Shown here piece by piece: positions 14,472-22,374 of a stretch of 30,202 bases of DNA (position 1 is its first letter; each line of letters begins with the position of its first letter). A program made the position numbers and the translations under genes. The DNA is from a virus. The stretch is from positions 1 through 30,202 of the IMG/VR virus record IMGVR_UViG_3300009509_000078, one strand, 5' to 3'. The notes below the pieces were generated by a model. It had not been told where the DNA came from. It saw only the letters and a list, made by a program, of their open reading frames with translations, and did no database searches.

Positions 14472-15986
14472 ATGTTAATACGGATAGCAGACAACCATAA
14501 AATATTCATAGAACAGATTGACACCAGCATAGATGTGTTCTTATTCGACCACTTTAGCGCAAGGCATCCAAGAATTAGATTTATTGATGTTGAACAGCAA
14601 GGATGGGATGGTTATTATAGAAAATACAATTCTAAAGAACAGAGCCTAGCGTTGCCGTTCCTATCTGAATTGATCAATATATGTGACCTCAAGAACATAC
14701 CATATCAAGTAATAGATGATCGAGAAGAACCAACAATCAAACCAAATGCCAATGATATTTCAGTATCAATGCTTAATGGCATCACTCTTGAACCCCATCA
14801 AGTTGACGCAATCAAAGCTGCCTGTAACAATGAGATAGGCATAATATCTGCGCCTACAGGTGCTGGCAAGACTGAAATTATGGCTGGTATTGCCAAGATG
14901 TGCCAATGCCCAACTGTCATAATAGCTGATCAACGGATTATCATCGAACAAATAAAGGAACGATTGGAGCTTAGAGATGTAATTGATGAGGTTGGTTTAT
15001 TCTACGGCGGTTCGACGCCGAATGGCCAATCCATTGTGGTTGGCTCTATACAATCGCTATCAACACCACCAGCATCGCTATCGAAGCATGATGCTTCGGC
15101 ATATGGCAAGAGGAAAAAGAGATCCAAGCAGTTTCAAGAGCTTGTAAAAAGAGCTGATTTATTGATGGTTGATGAGTGCGATAAAGCTGTAAGCAAGCAA
15201 TATTTGAATTTATTCAGGTTCTTCTATAAGGGCCGCAGAAGATATGGTTTTAGTGGCACTCCATTCGATAAGGCAAAGCCTGTGCAGAATTTGGTTTTGA
15301 GAGAGAATCTTGGCAGCATAATAAGCACTACGAATAGGCGCGATCTTGAAAAGATTGGGCGCATCATACCTGTTAGATTTTATATGTTCGCATATGGCGA
15401 GAAAGGTGACGCCCAAGATAAGACTGCTTTTGATATAGCAGAGAGAGAAATCATTATTGATAGCGTTGATTTCCATAAGAAAGTGCTGAAAATAGTAGAA
15501 TCATTCCCTGATGATGGAACTCTCATTTTGCTTGATACTAGCAATATAGAAGATTTGGGCGTTAATTTATCAGAAATGATACCTGGATCGGCATTCATCT
15601 ATGGCAAAACGCCGAAAACAGAGCGCAAGGACTTAATCAAAGCATTTGAAGAAAGAAGATTGAAATGCCTGATAGGTGGTAAGATTATCAAGAGGGGGTT
15701 AGATCTGGCTGGCGGCGTTGAAAATCTTATCATCATCGGCGGCGGCAAGCTCTGGTCTGAATTTGATCAGAAATTAGGTCGTGCAGTCAGAAACAATAAG
15801 CGTGGCTGGGCGCGAGTATTCAGCTTTTTGTTCCTCAATAACTTTTATCTATACAAACACAGCAGAGAACAGCTCAAAGCCCTAATATCTATGGGTTACC
15901 CGGCGAGCGTCGTATTCAGTAACTGCACCATAGACGGCGCTAAATATGTAGCTTCAAGATTCCGCCGACCCAAGCCAACCCGCTAA
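14472..15986 (+). CDS. uvsW: UvsW-like superfamily 2 DNA/RNA helicase
   Basis: The ATG at 14472 has TGAGG just upstream and gives 504 residues, essentially the length of T4 UvsW. Motifs in order: an N-terminal accessory domain (to about 100), Q-like/motif 0 LEPHQVDAI, motif I A-P-T-G-A-G-K-T (127-134), motif II D-E-C-D (234-237), motif III S-G-T-P (261-264), and motif VI Q-K-L-G-R-A-V-R (433-440). UvsW unwinds and anneals branched DNA, helps restart forks and drives the switch from origin- to recombination-dependent replication. A TTG at 14463 is a less likely start. It begins 13 bases after the hairpin at 14427-14458 and is probably the first gene of its transcription unit. Confidence 0.9.
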   Translation: MLIRIADNHKIFIEQIDTSIDVFLFDHFSARHPRIRFIDVEQQGWDGYYRKYNSKEQSLALPFLSELINICDLKNIPYQVIDDREEPTIKPNANDISVSMLNGITLEPHQVDAIKAACNNEIGIISAPTGAGKTEIMAGIAKMCQCPTVIIADQRIIIEQIKERLELRDVIDEVGLFYGGSTPNGQSIVVGSIQSLSTPPASLSKHDASAYGKRKKRSKQFQELVKRADLLMVDECDKAVSKQYLNLFRFFYKGRRRYGFSGTPFDKAKPVQNLVLRENLGSIISTTNRRDLEKIGRIIPVRFYMFAYGEKGDAQDKTAFDIAEREIIIDSVDFHKKVLKIVESFPDDGTLILLDTSNIEDLGVNLSEMIPGSAFIYGKTPKTERKDLIKAFEERRLKCLIGGKIIKRGLDLAGGVENLIIIGGGKLWSEFDQKLGRAVRNNKRGWARVFSFLFLNNFYLYKHSREQLKALISMGYPASVVFSNCTIDGAKYVASRFRRPKPTR

Positions 15987-16058
15987 TTCATTCCTAGCAA
16001 TCATGCAACGTAAATATCTAAGGAGTACATATATCGAACCCGTATAGAAGGAGCCACA

Positions 16059-16832
16059 TTGGCCGAACACAAAGACCTTCTGCCAGACCCAGGCGATGAT
16101 ATCCCTGAAATAGAGCTGGATGATGATCCGGCTACTGAAGCAGAACGCAAGGGATATTATTTTGACAATCATAAAGTTGAGCAATTGTTAATAAGATATG
16201 TTGATGATGGCTGCATAAATGTCAAGCTGCGCGACGAAATAATGGGGCACGCAGCTGAATTAATTAGGCAGATTATTAGAACACACAACTTTCATAACAT
16301 ATATCCAGGATCTGATGATGCTTCATTTAACGATCTATTTCAAGTGGCTTGGGTTCAAATAGAATCAACTCTATACAAATTTGACTCATCTCCTGGACAC
16401 ACCAAAGTCTTCAATATGTGGTCGCAAGTAGCCAAAACTGTGATGCTTGCCCACATCAAGAGGGAAACGCGAGACAAGAAGAACTACAAATCATATAAAA
16501 CGCACCTAGACACCAAGATGATTAGAAGAAGTATTATCTTCGAAAGATTTATAAATGAAGCAGGAGAAATATGCAAATATAATAAAGAGCATGTGCGCAT
16601 TCTCGATGCGTTGCGGGAGCTATACGACGAGGATGACAAACCACATGAGGGATTAATCGGAAAATTAGTCTCAAAGTCTGGTCTATCGAGACCTAAAATA
16701 TCGAATTTTTTAAGACAAATGAGGCTACGAAGTTTCGAATTCACAGATGCTCCGGCTAGTGAAGAAGCGGAGCATAAGGATGGCAGAATAAAAAGATCTC
16801 ACAAACAATTCGAAGAGGAAGACTATGACTGA
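16059..16832 (+). CDS. 55: Late-transcription sigma factor, gp55-like
   Basis: The start is a TTG, chosen because AAGGAG sits five bases upstream and no ATG is near. The product is 257 residues; T4 gp55 is 185. The central part matches sigma region 2 of the gp55 group: a helix LIRYVDDGCINVKLRDEIMG, then D-L-F-Q-V-A-W-V-Q-I-E near residue 93, a K-F-D-S turn, and the FNMWSQVAKTVMLAHIKRE helix that contacts -10-like DNA. The C-terminus has a helix-turn-helix-like segment (LIGKLVSKSGLSRPKISNFL) and a charged tail that in T4 binds the sliding clamp. It would direct host RNA polymerase to late promoters. It overlaps the next gene by eight bases and heads the packaging operon. Confidence 0.75.
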   Translation: MAEHKDLLPDPGDDIPEIELDDDPATEAERKGYYFDNHKVEQLLIRYVDDGCINVKLRDEIMGHAAELIRQIIRTHNFHNIYPGSDDASFNDLFQVAWVQIESTLYKFDSSPGHTKVFNMWSQVAKTVMLAHIKRETRDKKNYKSYKTHLDTKMIRRSIIFERFINEAGEICKYNKEHVRILDALRELYDEDDKPHEGLIGKLVSKSGLSRPKISNFLRQMRLRSFEFTDAPASEEAEHKDGRIKRSHKQFEEEDYD

Positions 16833-18150
16833 TGAAAAACAAGCAGATCAGTCTTTATCATACTTGGCTGGCTTTGCCAAAATGGTGAAGAAGCAGCTGA
16901 AAAAGGCCTACAATAAAGACGTGCGGCGTGTTGGTTCCAAAATGGATTTGCATGACCAGCCCAAGGCCATTCTTAAAATCGGTGGCAAAGATGGCTTTGA
17001 ACTATGGTTTAGGAAATCAAGCGACGACGCAATTGTCATAGACAAAATATCGGATGGGAAAGCTGCTGGAACACTGAAGATTAACACGCCCGTATGTCAT
17101 CTTAGGACGTCGGCGTTACTAGTCGATAAATTCGACATCCCAAATAGACCAGATGCAAACGGCGCTATTACGCCAGCAGATAGGACAGAAGGTGTTTCGG
17201 ACTGGAGCATCAAAGAGGGGGCAGTAAAACAAGCGTTGATGGAAATTGCTGATGCTATTGCGGAATTAACTGGAGAGGAGGTCGAAAGATTAGAAGATTT
17301 TCTCTTGAATGATCCGCTCGCATTCTATGAGGAGTATAAGGATAGGTTATCAGACGAATTGCGCCAGAAACTATCTCTTTTGACCAGAGGCATAAAGGAA
17401 GAGGAAGACAAACAAGATCTATTAGATGAGCCAGAAGAGCCTGAAGACTTTGAAGAGGAATTTATTGCGCCGAGCAATAAATTCGCGATTGTTGACGCGT
17501 CGTTGATAGAGGGATTGGATGATGAATTGGCCCAACAAGCCATTATTGTTCCAACGAAGCATCACGGGGCTGTTTTTGATGTAATTGGGACCTATGACGA
17601 CACCATTCTGCGTAGCCTTACCATCAAGCCATCTGAGTATGATGAGGGTGGCGTTGATGTGGTGAAGACCACCAAATATGCGGTTAAAGAGGGAGTGGCT
17701 CCTCTATCACATGATAGCACGCCTGAGCGCAAGATTAGGAAGCATACATCAATCAAGCAGAAGCATCACATGAAACATGCCAAGGACGTTCCATTGCGCG
17801 TGAAGGATGTGGGTCGCCAGGTTCAAGTTAAGAGAGATAAGAGTGAAAAAGATCGGCGTCGAAAAGAACGTCAGGCTGAGAGCCTGGAGTCCAAAAAGAA
17901 CATGATACAAATATTGTTGGAAGACGACAGTCGCGCTGACACAATGTCAATTGAGGAATTGAAATTCGCCAACGCTGTTATGGACAAATTATCACTCAGA
18001 GGATTTATGCCAGAACAAGTTATGGCGGCCAAAGTAAGCATAGAAGGAGCAATAAAAGAGAGGCGTGACGTAGAAGCGCAAGAATTATTAGGATTCGTAG
18101 AGTGGATACAAAAGAATCCAATAAAAAGCCAGATCAAGATCAACACGTAG
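16825..18150 (+). CDS. Hypothetical protein between late sigma and small terminase
   Basis: A 441-residue protein whose ATG lies inside the end of the sigma gene. It begins with a helix (LSYLAGFAKMVKKQLKKAYN) and a small beta-rich domain (AILKIGGKDGFELWFRKS, then DAIVIDKISDGKAAGTLKIN). A helical acidic block follows (about 135-215, with EEEDKQDLLDEPEEPEDFEE), then a beta domain (about 220-300). A strongly basic His/Lys/Arg segment (KIRKHTSIKQKHHMKHAKD) leads into a charged coiled coil and a final helical domain. It looks like a multidomain scaffold or nucleic-acid-binding protein. I do not recognise it. The next gene begins at a GTG 49 bases inside its end, so the two are probably coupled. 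Confidence 0.65.
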   Translation: MTDEKQADQSLSYLAGFAKMVKKQLKKAYNKDVRRVGSKMDLHDQPKAILKIGGKDGFELWFRKSSDDAIVIDKISDGKAAGTLKINTPVCHLRTSALLVDKFDIPNRPDANGAITPADRTEGVSDWSIKEGAVKQALMEIADAIAELTGEEVERLEDFLLNDPLAFYEEYKDRLSDELRQKLSLLTRGIKEEEDKQDLLDEPEEPEDFEEEFIAPSNKFAIVDASLIEGLDDELAQQAIIVPTKHHGAVFDVIGTYDDTILRSLTIKPSEYDEGGVDVVKTTKYAVKEGVAPLSHDSTPERKIRKHTSIKQKHHMKHAKDVPLRVKDVGRQVQVKRDKSEKDRRRKERQAESLESKKNMIQILLEDDSRADTMSIEELKFANAVMDKLSLRGFMPEQVMAAKVSIEGAIKERRDVEAQELLGFVEWIQKNPIKSQIKINT

Positions 18151-18638
18151 ATGAAGAGCTTGAGAATTTATTAAAAGAAGTGCAGGAACCTCTGCCGGGT
18201 GCCTCCCATACCCCTGCACCATTGACGGGGCCAGCACCACTAACAGAGCCAGCTCCCACAACTCCTGTTGAAATCGTTCCTACTGCTGCGATCCCAGGGC
18301 AAGAACCTGAACAAGAAGACATATCGAACGACATCAAGATAATATTAAAGAAATTCCACGATGTCACAGATAGGATACTGCATAATTTTGCATGTGATCG
18401 GGACGAGGTTGGCGATACAATAGAGCGGCTTAGGGACATGATGATTAACACTAGGAAGCCGCCAGAGTTCGTCGTGATGGGCCTTGTGTCTGCTTTAAAA
18501 ACGAAAGCAGACACAAATTCTAATATTATTAAATTACTTGATGCATTTGCTAAAATCATTTCATCCACCAAGAATACAAATATCATGCAACAAAATATGA
18601 CAGTTGATCTATCAGACCTTCTCAATGATGAACCATGA
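18102..18638 (+). CDS. 16: Terminase small subunit, gp16-like
   Basis: A 178-residue protein directly upstream of the large terminase. The GTG at 18102 is the only near start in frame and overlaps the previous gene by 49 bases; the previous stop falls inside. Residues 25-65 are a Pro/Thr/Ala-rich linker. The C-terminal half has the gp16 pattern: an acidic helix, then P-P-E-F-V-V-M-G-L-V-S-A-L, A-D-T-N-S-N-I-I-K-L-L-D-A-F, and an end N-I-M-Q-Q-N-M-T-V-D-L-S-D-L. This parallels T4 gp16 (164 residues), where this region is the coiled-coil ring core. The ring regulates the packaging motor and recognises DNA. Assignment combines pattern and gene order. Confidence 0.65.
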   Translation: MDTKESNKKPDQDQHVDEELENLLKEVQEPLPGASHTPAPLTGPAPLTEPAPTTPVEIVPTAAIPGQEPEQEDISNDIKIILKKFHDVTDRILHNFACDRDEVGDTIERLRDMMINTRKPPEFVVMGLVSALKTKADTNSNIIKLLDAFAKIISSTKNTNIMQQNMTVDLSDLLNDEP

Positions 18639-20557
18639 GCGTAAAACCAGCACAGCTCAAGAAATTGATCAAAAAATGTCAGAGGGATCCCGTATTCTTT
18701 ATCAACAATTTTTGTAAAATAGAACATCCAAAAGCTGGCATCATTCCGTTCAGGTTATTCAATTATCAAATCAAGAGCATCAATGCCTATCTCCAAAATA
18801 GATTAAACATTTACAAAAAATGCAGGCAGTGCGGGATCTCAACACTTACGGGAGCTTTCGCATTGTGGTATGCAATGTTTTTTAATAATAAGACTATATT
18901 AATCGTCTCCAAGCGCGATCTTGATGCAAAGGATTATCTGCGAAAGAATGTCAAACTAGCATATGACAATTTACCCGACTGGATGAAACAGGTATGGGTA
19001 GCAGAATCTAATGTACACGAACTCAGTTTCCCAAACGGCTCTAAAATAAAGAGCTTGACCTCAAGCAAAGAAACACTGAGATCACATGCCTCATCGTTGA
19101 ATATCATCGATGAGGCCGCTTTCATGCCGCACATGGATGACATGTGGGCCGGTGGGTGGCCGACGCTCCAGCATGGCGGCTCAGTTATTGTTATTTCTAC
19201 TACTAAAGGCGTTGGTAATTGGTATTGGCGCTTCTGGACTGATGCAGAATCCAACATGAATGATTTTAACCCCATCATAATAAACTGGTGGGATATGACA
19301 TGGGAGATACCGTACTGGGATGAGCTGGCAAGAGAGCACAGAATAATAGCCCCAACTAGGGGATTAAGGAAATGCAAGACTAGGGACGAGATGGAAAAGT
19401 ATGGTCCCTATTGGAGCCCCTGGCTTGAAAGAGAATATAGAAACTTAACCGAAAAAGGCGACGATAGCAAGTATAGGCAAGAGGTGCTGGCGGAATTCAT
19501 AGGCACTGGCCATACTGTTTTGTCGCGACAGACACTTTCTATCATAGGAAACTCTGTGGAGCAATATGGGAAGGAATATAAGACGGTTGGTGAAGTCCAA
19601 TATGTGAATCCGATCACTGGCGAAAGAGACATATTAGATTTTAGAGATGATTTATGGGTTTGGAAAGAGCCAGTACGACATCAGATTGAAATAGACGAAA
19701 GAGGCAACGAGAAAGCAGCTGAGACTGGCCATTTATATATTATGGGATGCGATACTGCCACTGGGGAAGGGAATGACTTCAGTGCAATAGAAGTTTTTGA
19801 CCTAAATGAGGGCGAACAAGTAGCAGAACTTCGAGCTAAAGTTAGACCCAAGATATTTGCCAAAATGATAGATTACATAGGCAGATGGTACAACAATGCT
19901 TGCGCTGTTGTTGAGAATACAGGGATTGGCAAAGCAACATGCCAAGAGCTATACGAAGATTTAGCATACCCAAACATGTACAGGAGTCGCCGCAAACGAG
20001 CCGATTTGAAATATAAAGCCGGACATCTTGGGTTTGCAACTGTGGGGAGCAGCAAGCTAATTTTAAATAAATCATTAATAGATGGGCTTGGGGAGGGTGG
20101 CTACGCCATTTATTCGAGCAGATTCCACAAAGAAGCGATGATATATGTCCAGCTAAATGAAAACAAAACGGGAGCGGAACCAGGGCCTGGTAACACAGAC
20201 GATCTGGTTATCTCAGCGGCATTAGCGCTGGTTGGGATATCTGATGTTATTAAAAAATCTAATCAAACATTGTTACCATTTCATAACATGGACGTGCCAC
20301 TGCGTGATCCGACTGCGGATAGTGCGCTTGATAAATATGATAAGCTTATTGAGAGCGGTGGTGCCAGGGATTTAATTGCGCCGATGGGCATTAGCAGCGA
20401 ATCACCGACAGGAAAAATTAATATTGACACTGAAATAAGGCGATTCCAACATCAGCTTGGCGGCATTGCTGTGAGTAGCCAGGCCAAAAATAATATTAAG
20501 ACAATACAATTTAAGAGGAATCAACTAGATTGGCCAAAGAAGGGCCAGCGGAGGTAG
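18635..20557 (+). CDS. 17: Terminase large subunit, gp17-like ATPase/nuclease
   Basis: A 640-residue DNA-packaging motor protein (T4 gp17 is 610). The ATPase domain has a Walker A variant C-R-Q-C-G-I-S-T (63-70), followed by a strand ILIVSKRD, and a Walker B N-I-I-D-E-A-A-F with D159 and the catalytic E160. A coupling motif VIVISTTKG follows (near 190). The nuclease domain has G-C-D-T-A-T-G-E-G-N-D-F with D373, an acidic V-V-E-N (E427) and the final N-T-D-D-L-V-I-S-A-A-L-A-L (D522/D523), the usual three RNase H-like acidic positions. The ATG overlaps the gp16 stop (ATGA). It translocates and cuts concatemeric DNA at the portal, the product of the next gene. Confidence 0.95.
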   Translation: MSVKPAQLKKLIKKCQRDPVFFINNFCKIEHPKAGIIPFRLFNYQIKSINAYLQNRLNIYKKCRQCGISTLTGAFALWYAMFFNNKTILIVSKRDLDAKDYLRKNVKLAYDNLPDWMKQVWVAESNVHELSFPNGSKIKSLTSSKETLRSHASSLNIIDEAAFMPHMDDMWAGGWPTLQHGGSVIVISTTKGVGNWYWRFWTDAESNMNDFNPIIINWWDMTWEIPYWDELAREHRIIAPTRGLRKCKTRDEMEKYGPYWSPWLEREYRNLTEKGDDSKYRQEVLAEFIGTGHTVLSRQTLSIIGNSVEQYGKEYKTVGEVQYVNPITGERDILDFRDDLWVWKEPVRHQIEIDERGNEKAAETGHLYIMGCDTATGEGNDFSAIEVFDLNEGEQVAELRAKVRPKIFAKMIDYIGRWYNNACAVVENTGIGKATCQELYEDLAYPNMYRSRRKRADLKYKAGHLGFATVGSSKLILNKSLIDGLGEGGYAIYSSRFHKEAMIYVQLNENKTGAEPGPGNTDDLVISAALALVGISDVIKKSNQTLLPFHNMDVPLRDPTADSALDKYDKLIESGGARDLIAPMGISSESPTGKINIDTEIRRFQHQLGGIAVSSQAKNNIKTIQFKRNQLDWPKKGQRR

Positions 20558-20558
20558 G

Positions 20559-22298
20559 ATGAGCTGGCAATTATTTGATAGAATTGCAGCGTTTACTAAG
20601 AGAATCAATGTATTTAGAGCGGACAATTTATTCACAGACCAGTCGTCCATCAACAGGCTGCTAGCTTCAGGAGATTTTCTTAATCTATCCACGCAGCACC
20701 AACTGCTTGAGCAAACTAACTTACACATCAACAGGCTCGAAAGATATAAAGATTACGATCAGATGGATGAAGTTGGGGAGATGTCTCTCGCGCTCGATTT
20801 ATACGCAGACGAAGCATCGCTGATCGACCCAGAAATTAAACACAATGTAATGGTCAGGGCTGATACCAAGGCCGTTAAGGACGAGATCGAAGAATTATTC
20901 TACGACATTCTGTTGCTGGATAATACGATAAGGCCAATAATTAGATATCTATGCAAGTATGGGGATTTTCCAGCGGAAATAGTCACTACCAAGAACCGCG
21001 ATGGCGTAGCAAGCCTCAGGTTCATGAATGTCTATAATTTCACAAGAGTTCAGACAAAATTTGGTGATCTAATCGGCTTTTTCTATCAAGACGAACTTGC
21101 CGCAAGACCGGAATTCTTTCATCCGTGGCAAGTTGTCCACATGAGGCTCACATCGTTTGAAAATATATTCCACCCATATGGCAAATCCATACTAAATGGA
21201 TCGCGCAAGCATTTCAAACAATTGAGATTGATGGAAGATGCCGCCATCATCTATCGCCTCACGAGAGCCCCGGAAAAACGCATCTTCACAATTCCAGTTG
21301 GTCAAATCCCAACCCACGAAGTGCCAAATTATATTGAACGCATCGCCAGCAGATTCAAAAAGAAAAGATTCTTTGATCCTGCTACCGGCGATGTGAATGA
21401 AAGATGGCATCCTCTCATTCAAGAAGACGATTTCTGGCTCCCACAGCGCCCAGATGGAACCGGCCCAAAAGTAGACACTTTGCCTGGCGCTGAAAATCTT
21501 GATCAGATTGCCGACATAGAATATTTCAAGAAGAAGATGGTAGCCGGGCTTAAAATTCCATTTAGCCGTGTCGGAATTGGAGAGCCAGGCGAAAACGAAA
21601 CTAAATCATTATCTCAAGTAGCCCCAGAATTTGCAAAGGCAGTGCAATGGATCCAGAGAGAGGTGGTGATGGGTCTAAAGAAAGTAGCCATCATCCATCT
21701 TGCTTTGAAGGGCTACTCAGAGCGTGAGATAAAAGCATTTTCATTGAATATGACAGCTAGCTCAGCGATCGATGAGCTTTACAGAATTGAAACGTGGTCT
21801 TCCAGGGCCGATGTTATCGATGCGTTGAAGGGCACTGAACTATTCCCGGATGAGTGGATTCTAAAAAGATTCACTGACATGACAGATGAAGAAATTAGGC
21901 AGATGCAAGAAGAAAAGATGGCTGCTGCCATGGCAGCGCCAGAGGGCGAAGGCCCAGGAGGCCCCGAAGGCGGCGGCCCCGAAGGCGGCGGCCCCGAAGG
22001 CGGCCCACCTGGACTTCCTAAGCTCGAAGGCTATAAATATGACTTAGAGCGAGCATTATTCGAATCCAAGAATGGCAAATCGCTGAGCGAGCCAGTTAAA
22101 TATGATTCAGGTTTTGGGTATTTATTGAATAATGGTGAGTTGGATATGTTGCCTGCCGGTGGTGATCAACAAGAAAAGATTATAGTCGAGAGCACCATTC
22201 CATCAGATGAAGTCGATGAAGTAAAGAAATCTGTAGAATTGCTATTAATTTCTACGCAGCCAGATACAGACGAATCAATTCCAGCAAATATAGACTAG
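20559..22298 (+). CDS. 20: Portal protein, gp20-like
   Basis: A 579-residue portal protein (T4 gp20 is 524). The ATG has CGGAGG directly upstream, one base after the terminase stop. The N-terminal two thirds contain portal-family features: RYKDYDQMDEVGEMSLALDL near residue 62, a wing domain, LIGFFYQDELAARPEFFHPW near 170 with the HMRL strand, GKSILNGSRKHFKQLRLMED near 208, APEKRIFTIPVG near 236, and GLKIPFSRVGIG with the F-S-R-V turn. The extra length is at the C-terminus, where a Gly/Pro/Glu tandem stretch (about 465-485) links to an unrecognised acidic tail. Twelve copies form the DNA entry vertex and nucleate prohead assembly. Confidence 0.92.
   Translation: MSWQLFDRIAAFTKRINVFRADNLFTDQSSINRLLASGDFLNLSTQHQLLEQTNLHINRLERYKDYDQMDEVGEMSLALDLYADEASLIDPEIKHNVMVRADTKAVKDEIEELFYDILLLDNTIRPIIRYLCKYGDFPAEIVTTKNRDGVASLRFMNVYNFTRVQTKFGDLIGFFYQDELAARPEFFHPWQVVHMRLTSFENIFHPYGKSILNGSRKHFKQLRLMEDAAIIYRLTRAPEKRIFTIPVGQIPTHEVPNYIERIASRFKKKRFFDPATGDVNERWHPLIQEDDFWLPQRPDGTGPKVDTLPGAENLDQIADIEYFKKKMVAGLKIPFSRVGIGEPGENETKSLSQVAPEFAKAVQWIQREVVMGLKKVAIIHLALKGYSEREIKAFSLNMTASSAIDELYRIETWSSRADVIDALKGTELFPDEWILKRFTDMTDEEIRQMQEEKMAAAMAAPEGEGPGGPEGGGPEGGGPEGGPPGLPKLEGYKYDLERALFESKNGKSLSEPVKYDSGFGYLLNNGELDMLPAGGDQQEKIIVESTIPSDEVDEVKKSVELLLISTQPDTDESIPANID
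21962..22003 (+). repeat. 15-bp tandem repeat in the portal gene tail
   Basis: The unit CCCCGAAGGCGGCGG occurs at 21962-21976 and 21977-21991 with a 12-base partial copy at 21992-22003. It codes a Gly-Gly-Pro-Glu-Gly linker in the portal protein and is far more GC-rich than the surrounding portal gene, which suggests recent expansion by slippage. Confidence 0.8.
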
Positions 22299-22374
22299 GT
22301 TAACAAAACTCTCAAATATTTGACCACAAGGTGTGGATAATTCAATTCTACCCAAAAGATTAGGAGAAAGAAGC

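Noticed and set aside
16010-16018. T4-like late promoter (GTAAATATC) before the sigma gene
   Set aside because: It resembles TATAAATA only partly, and similar AT-rich octamers occur inside coding regions, including an exact TATAAATA in the portal gene near 22034, so sequence alone does not support it.
18140-18727. 195-residue minus-strand reading frame opposite gp16
   Set aside because: Low-complexity Ser/Val/Gly composition reflects the Pro/Thr-rich gp16 linker on the other strand; no ribosome binding site.
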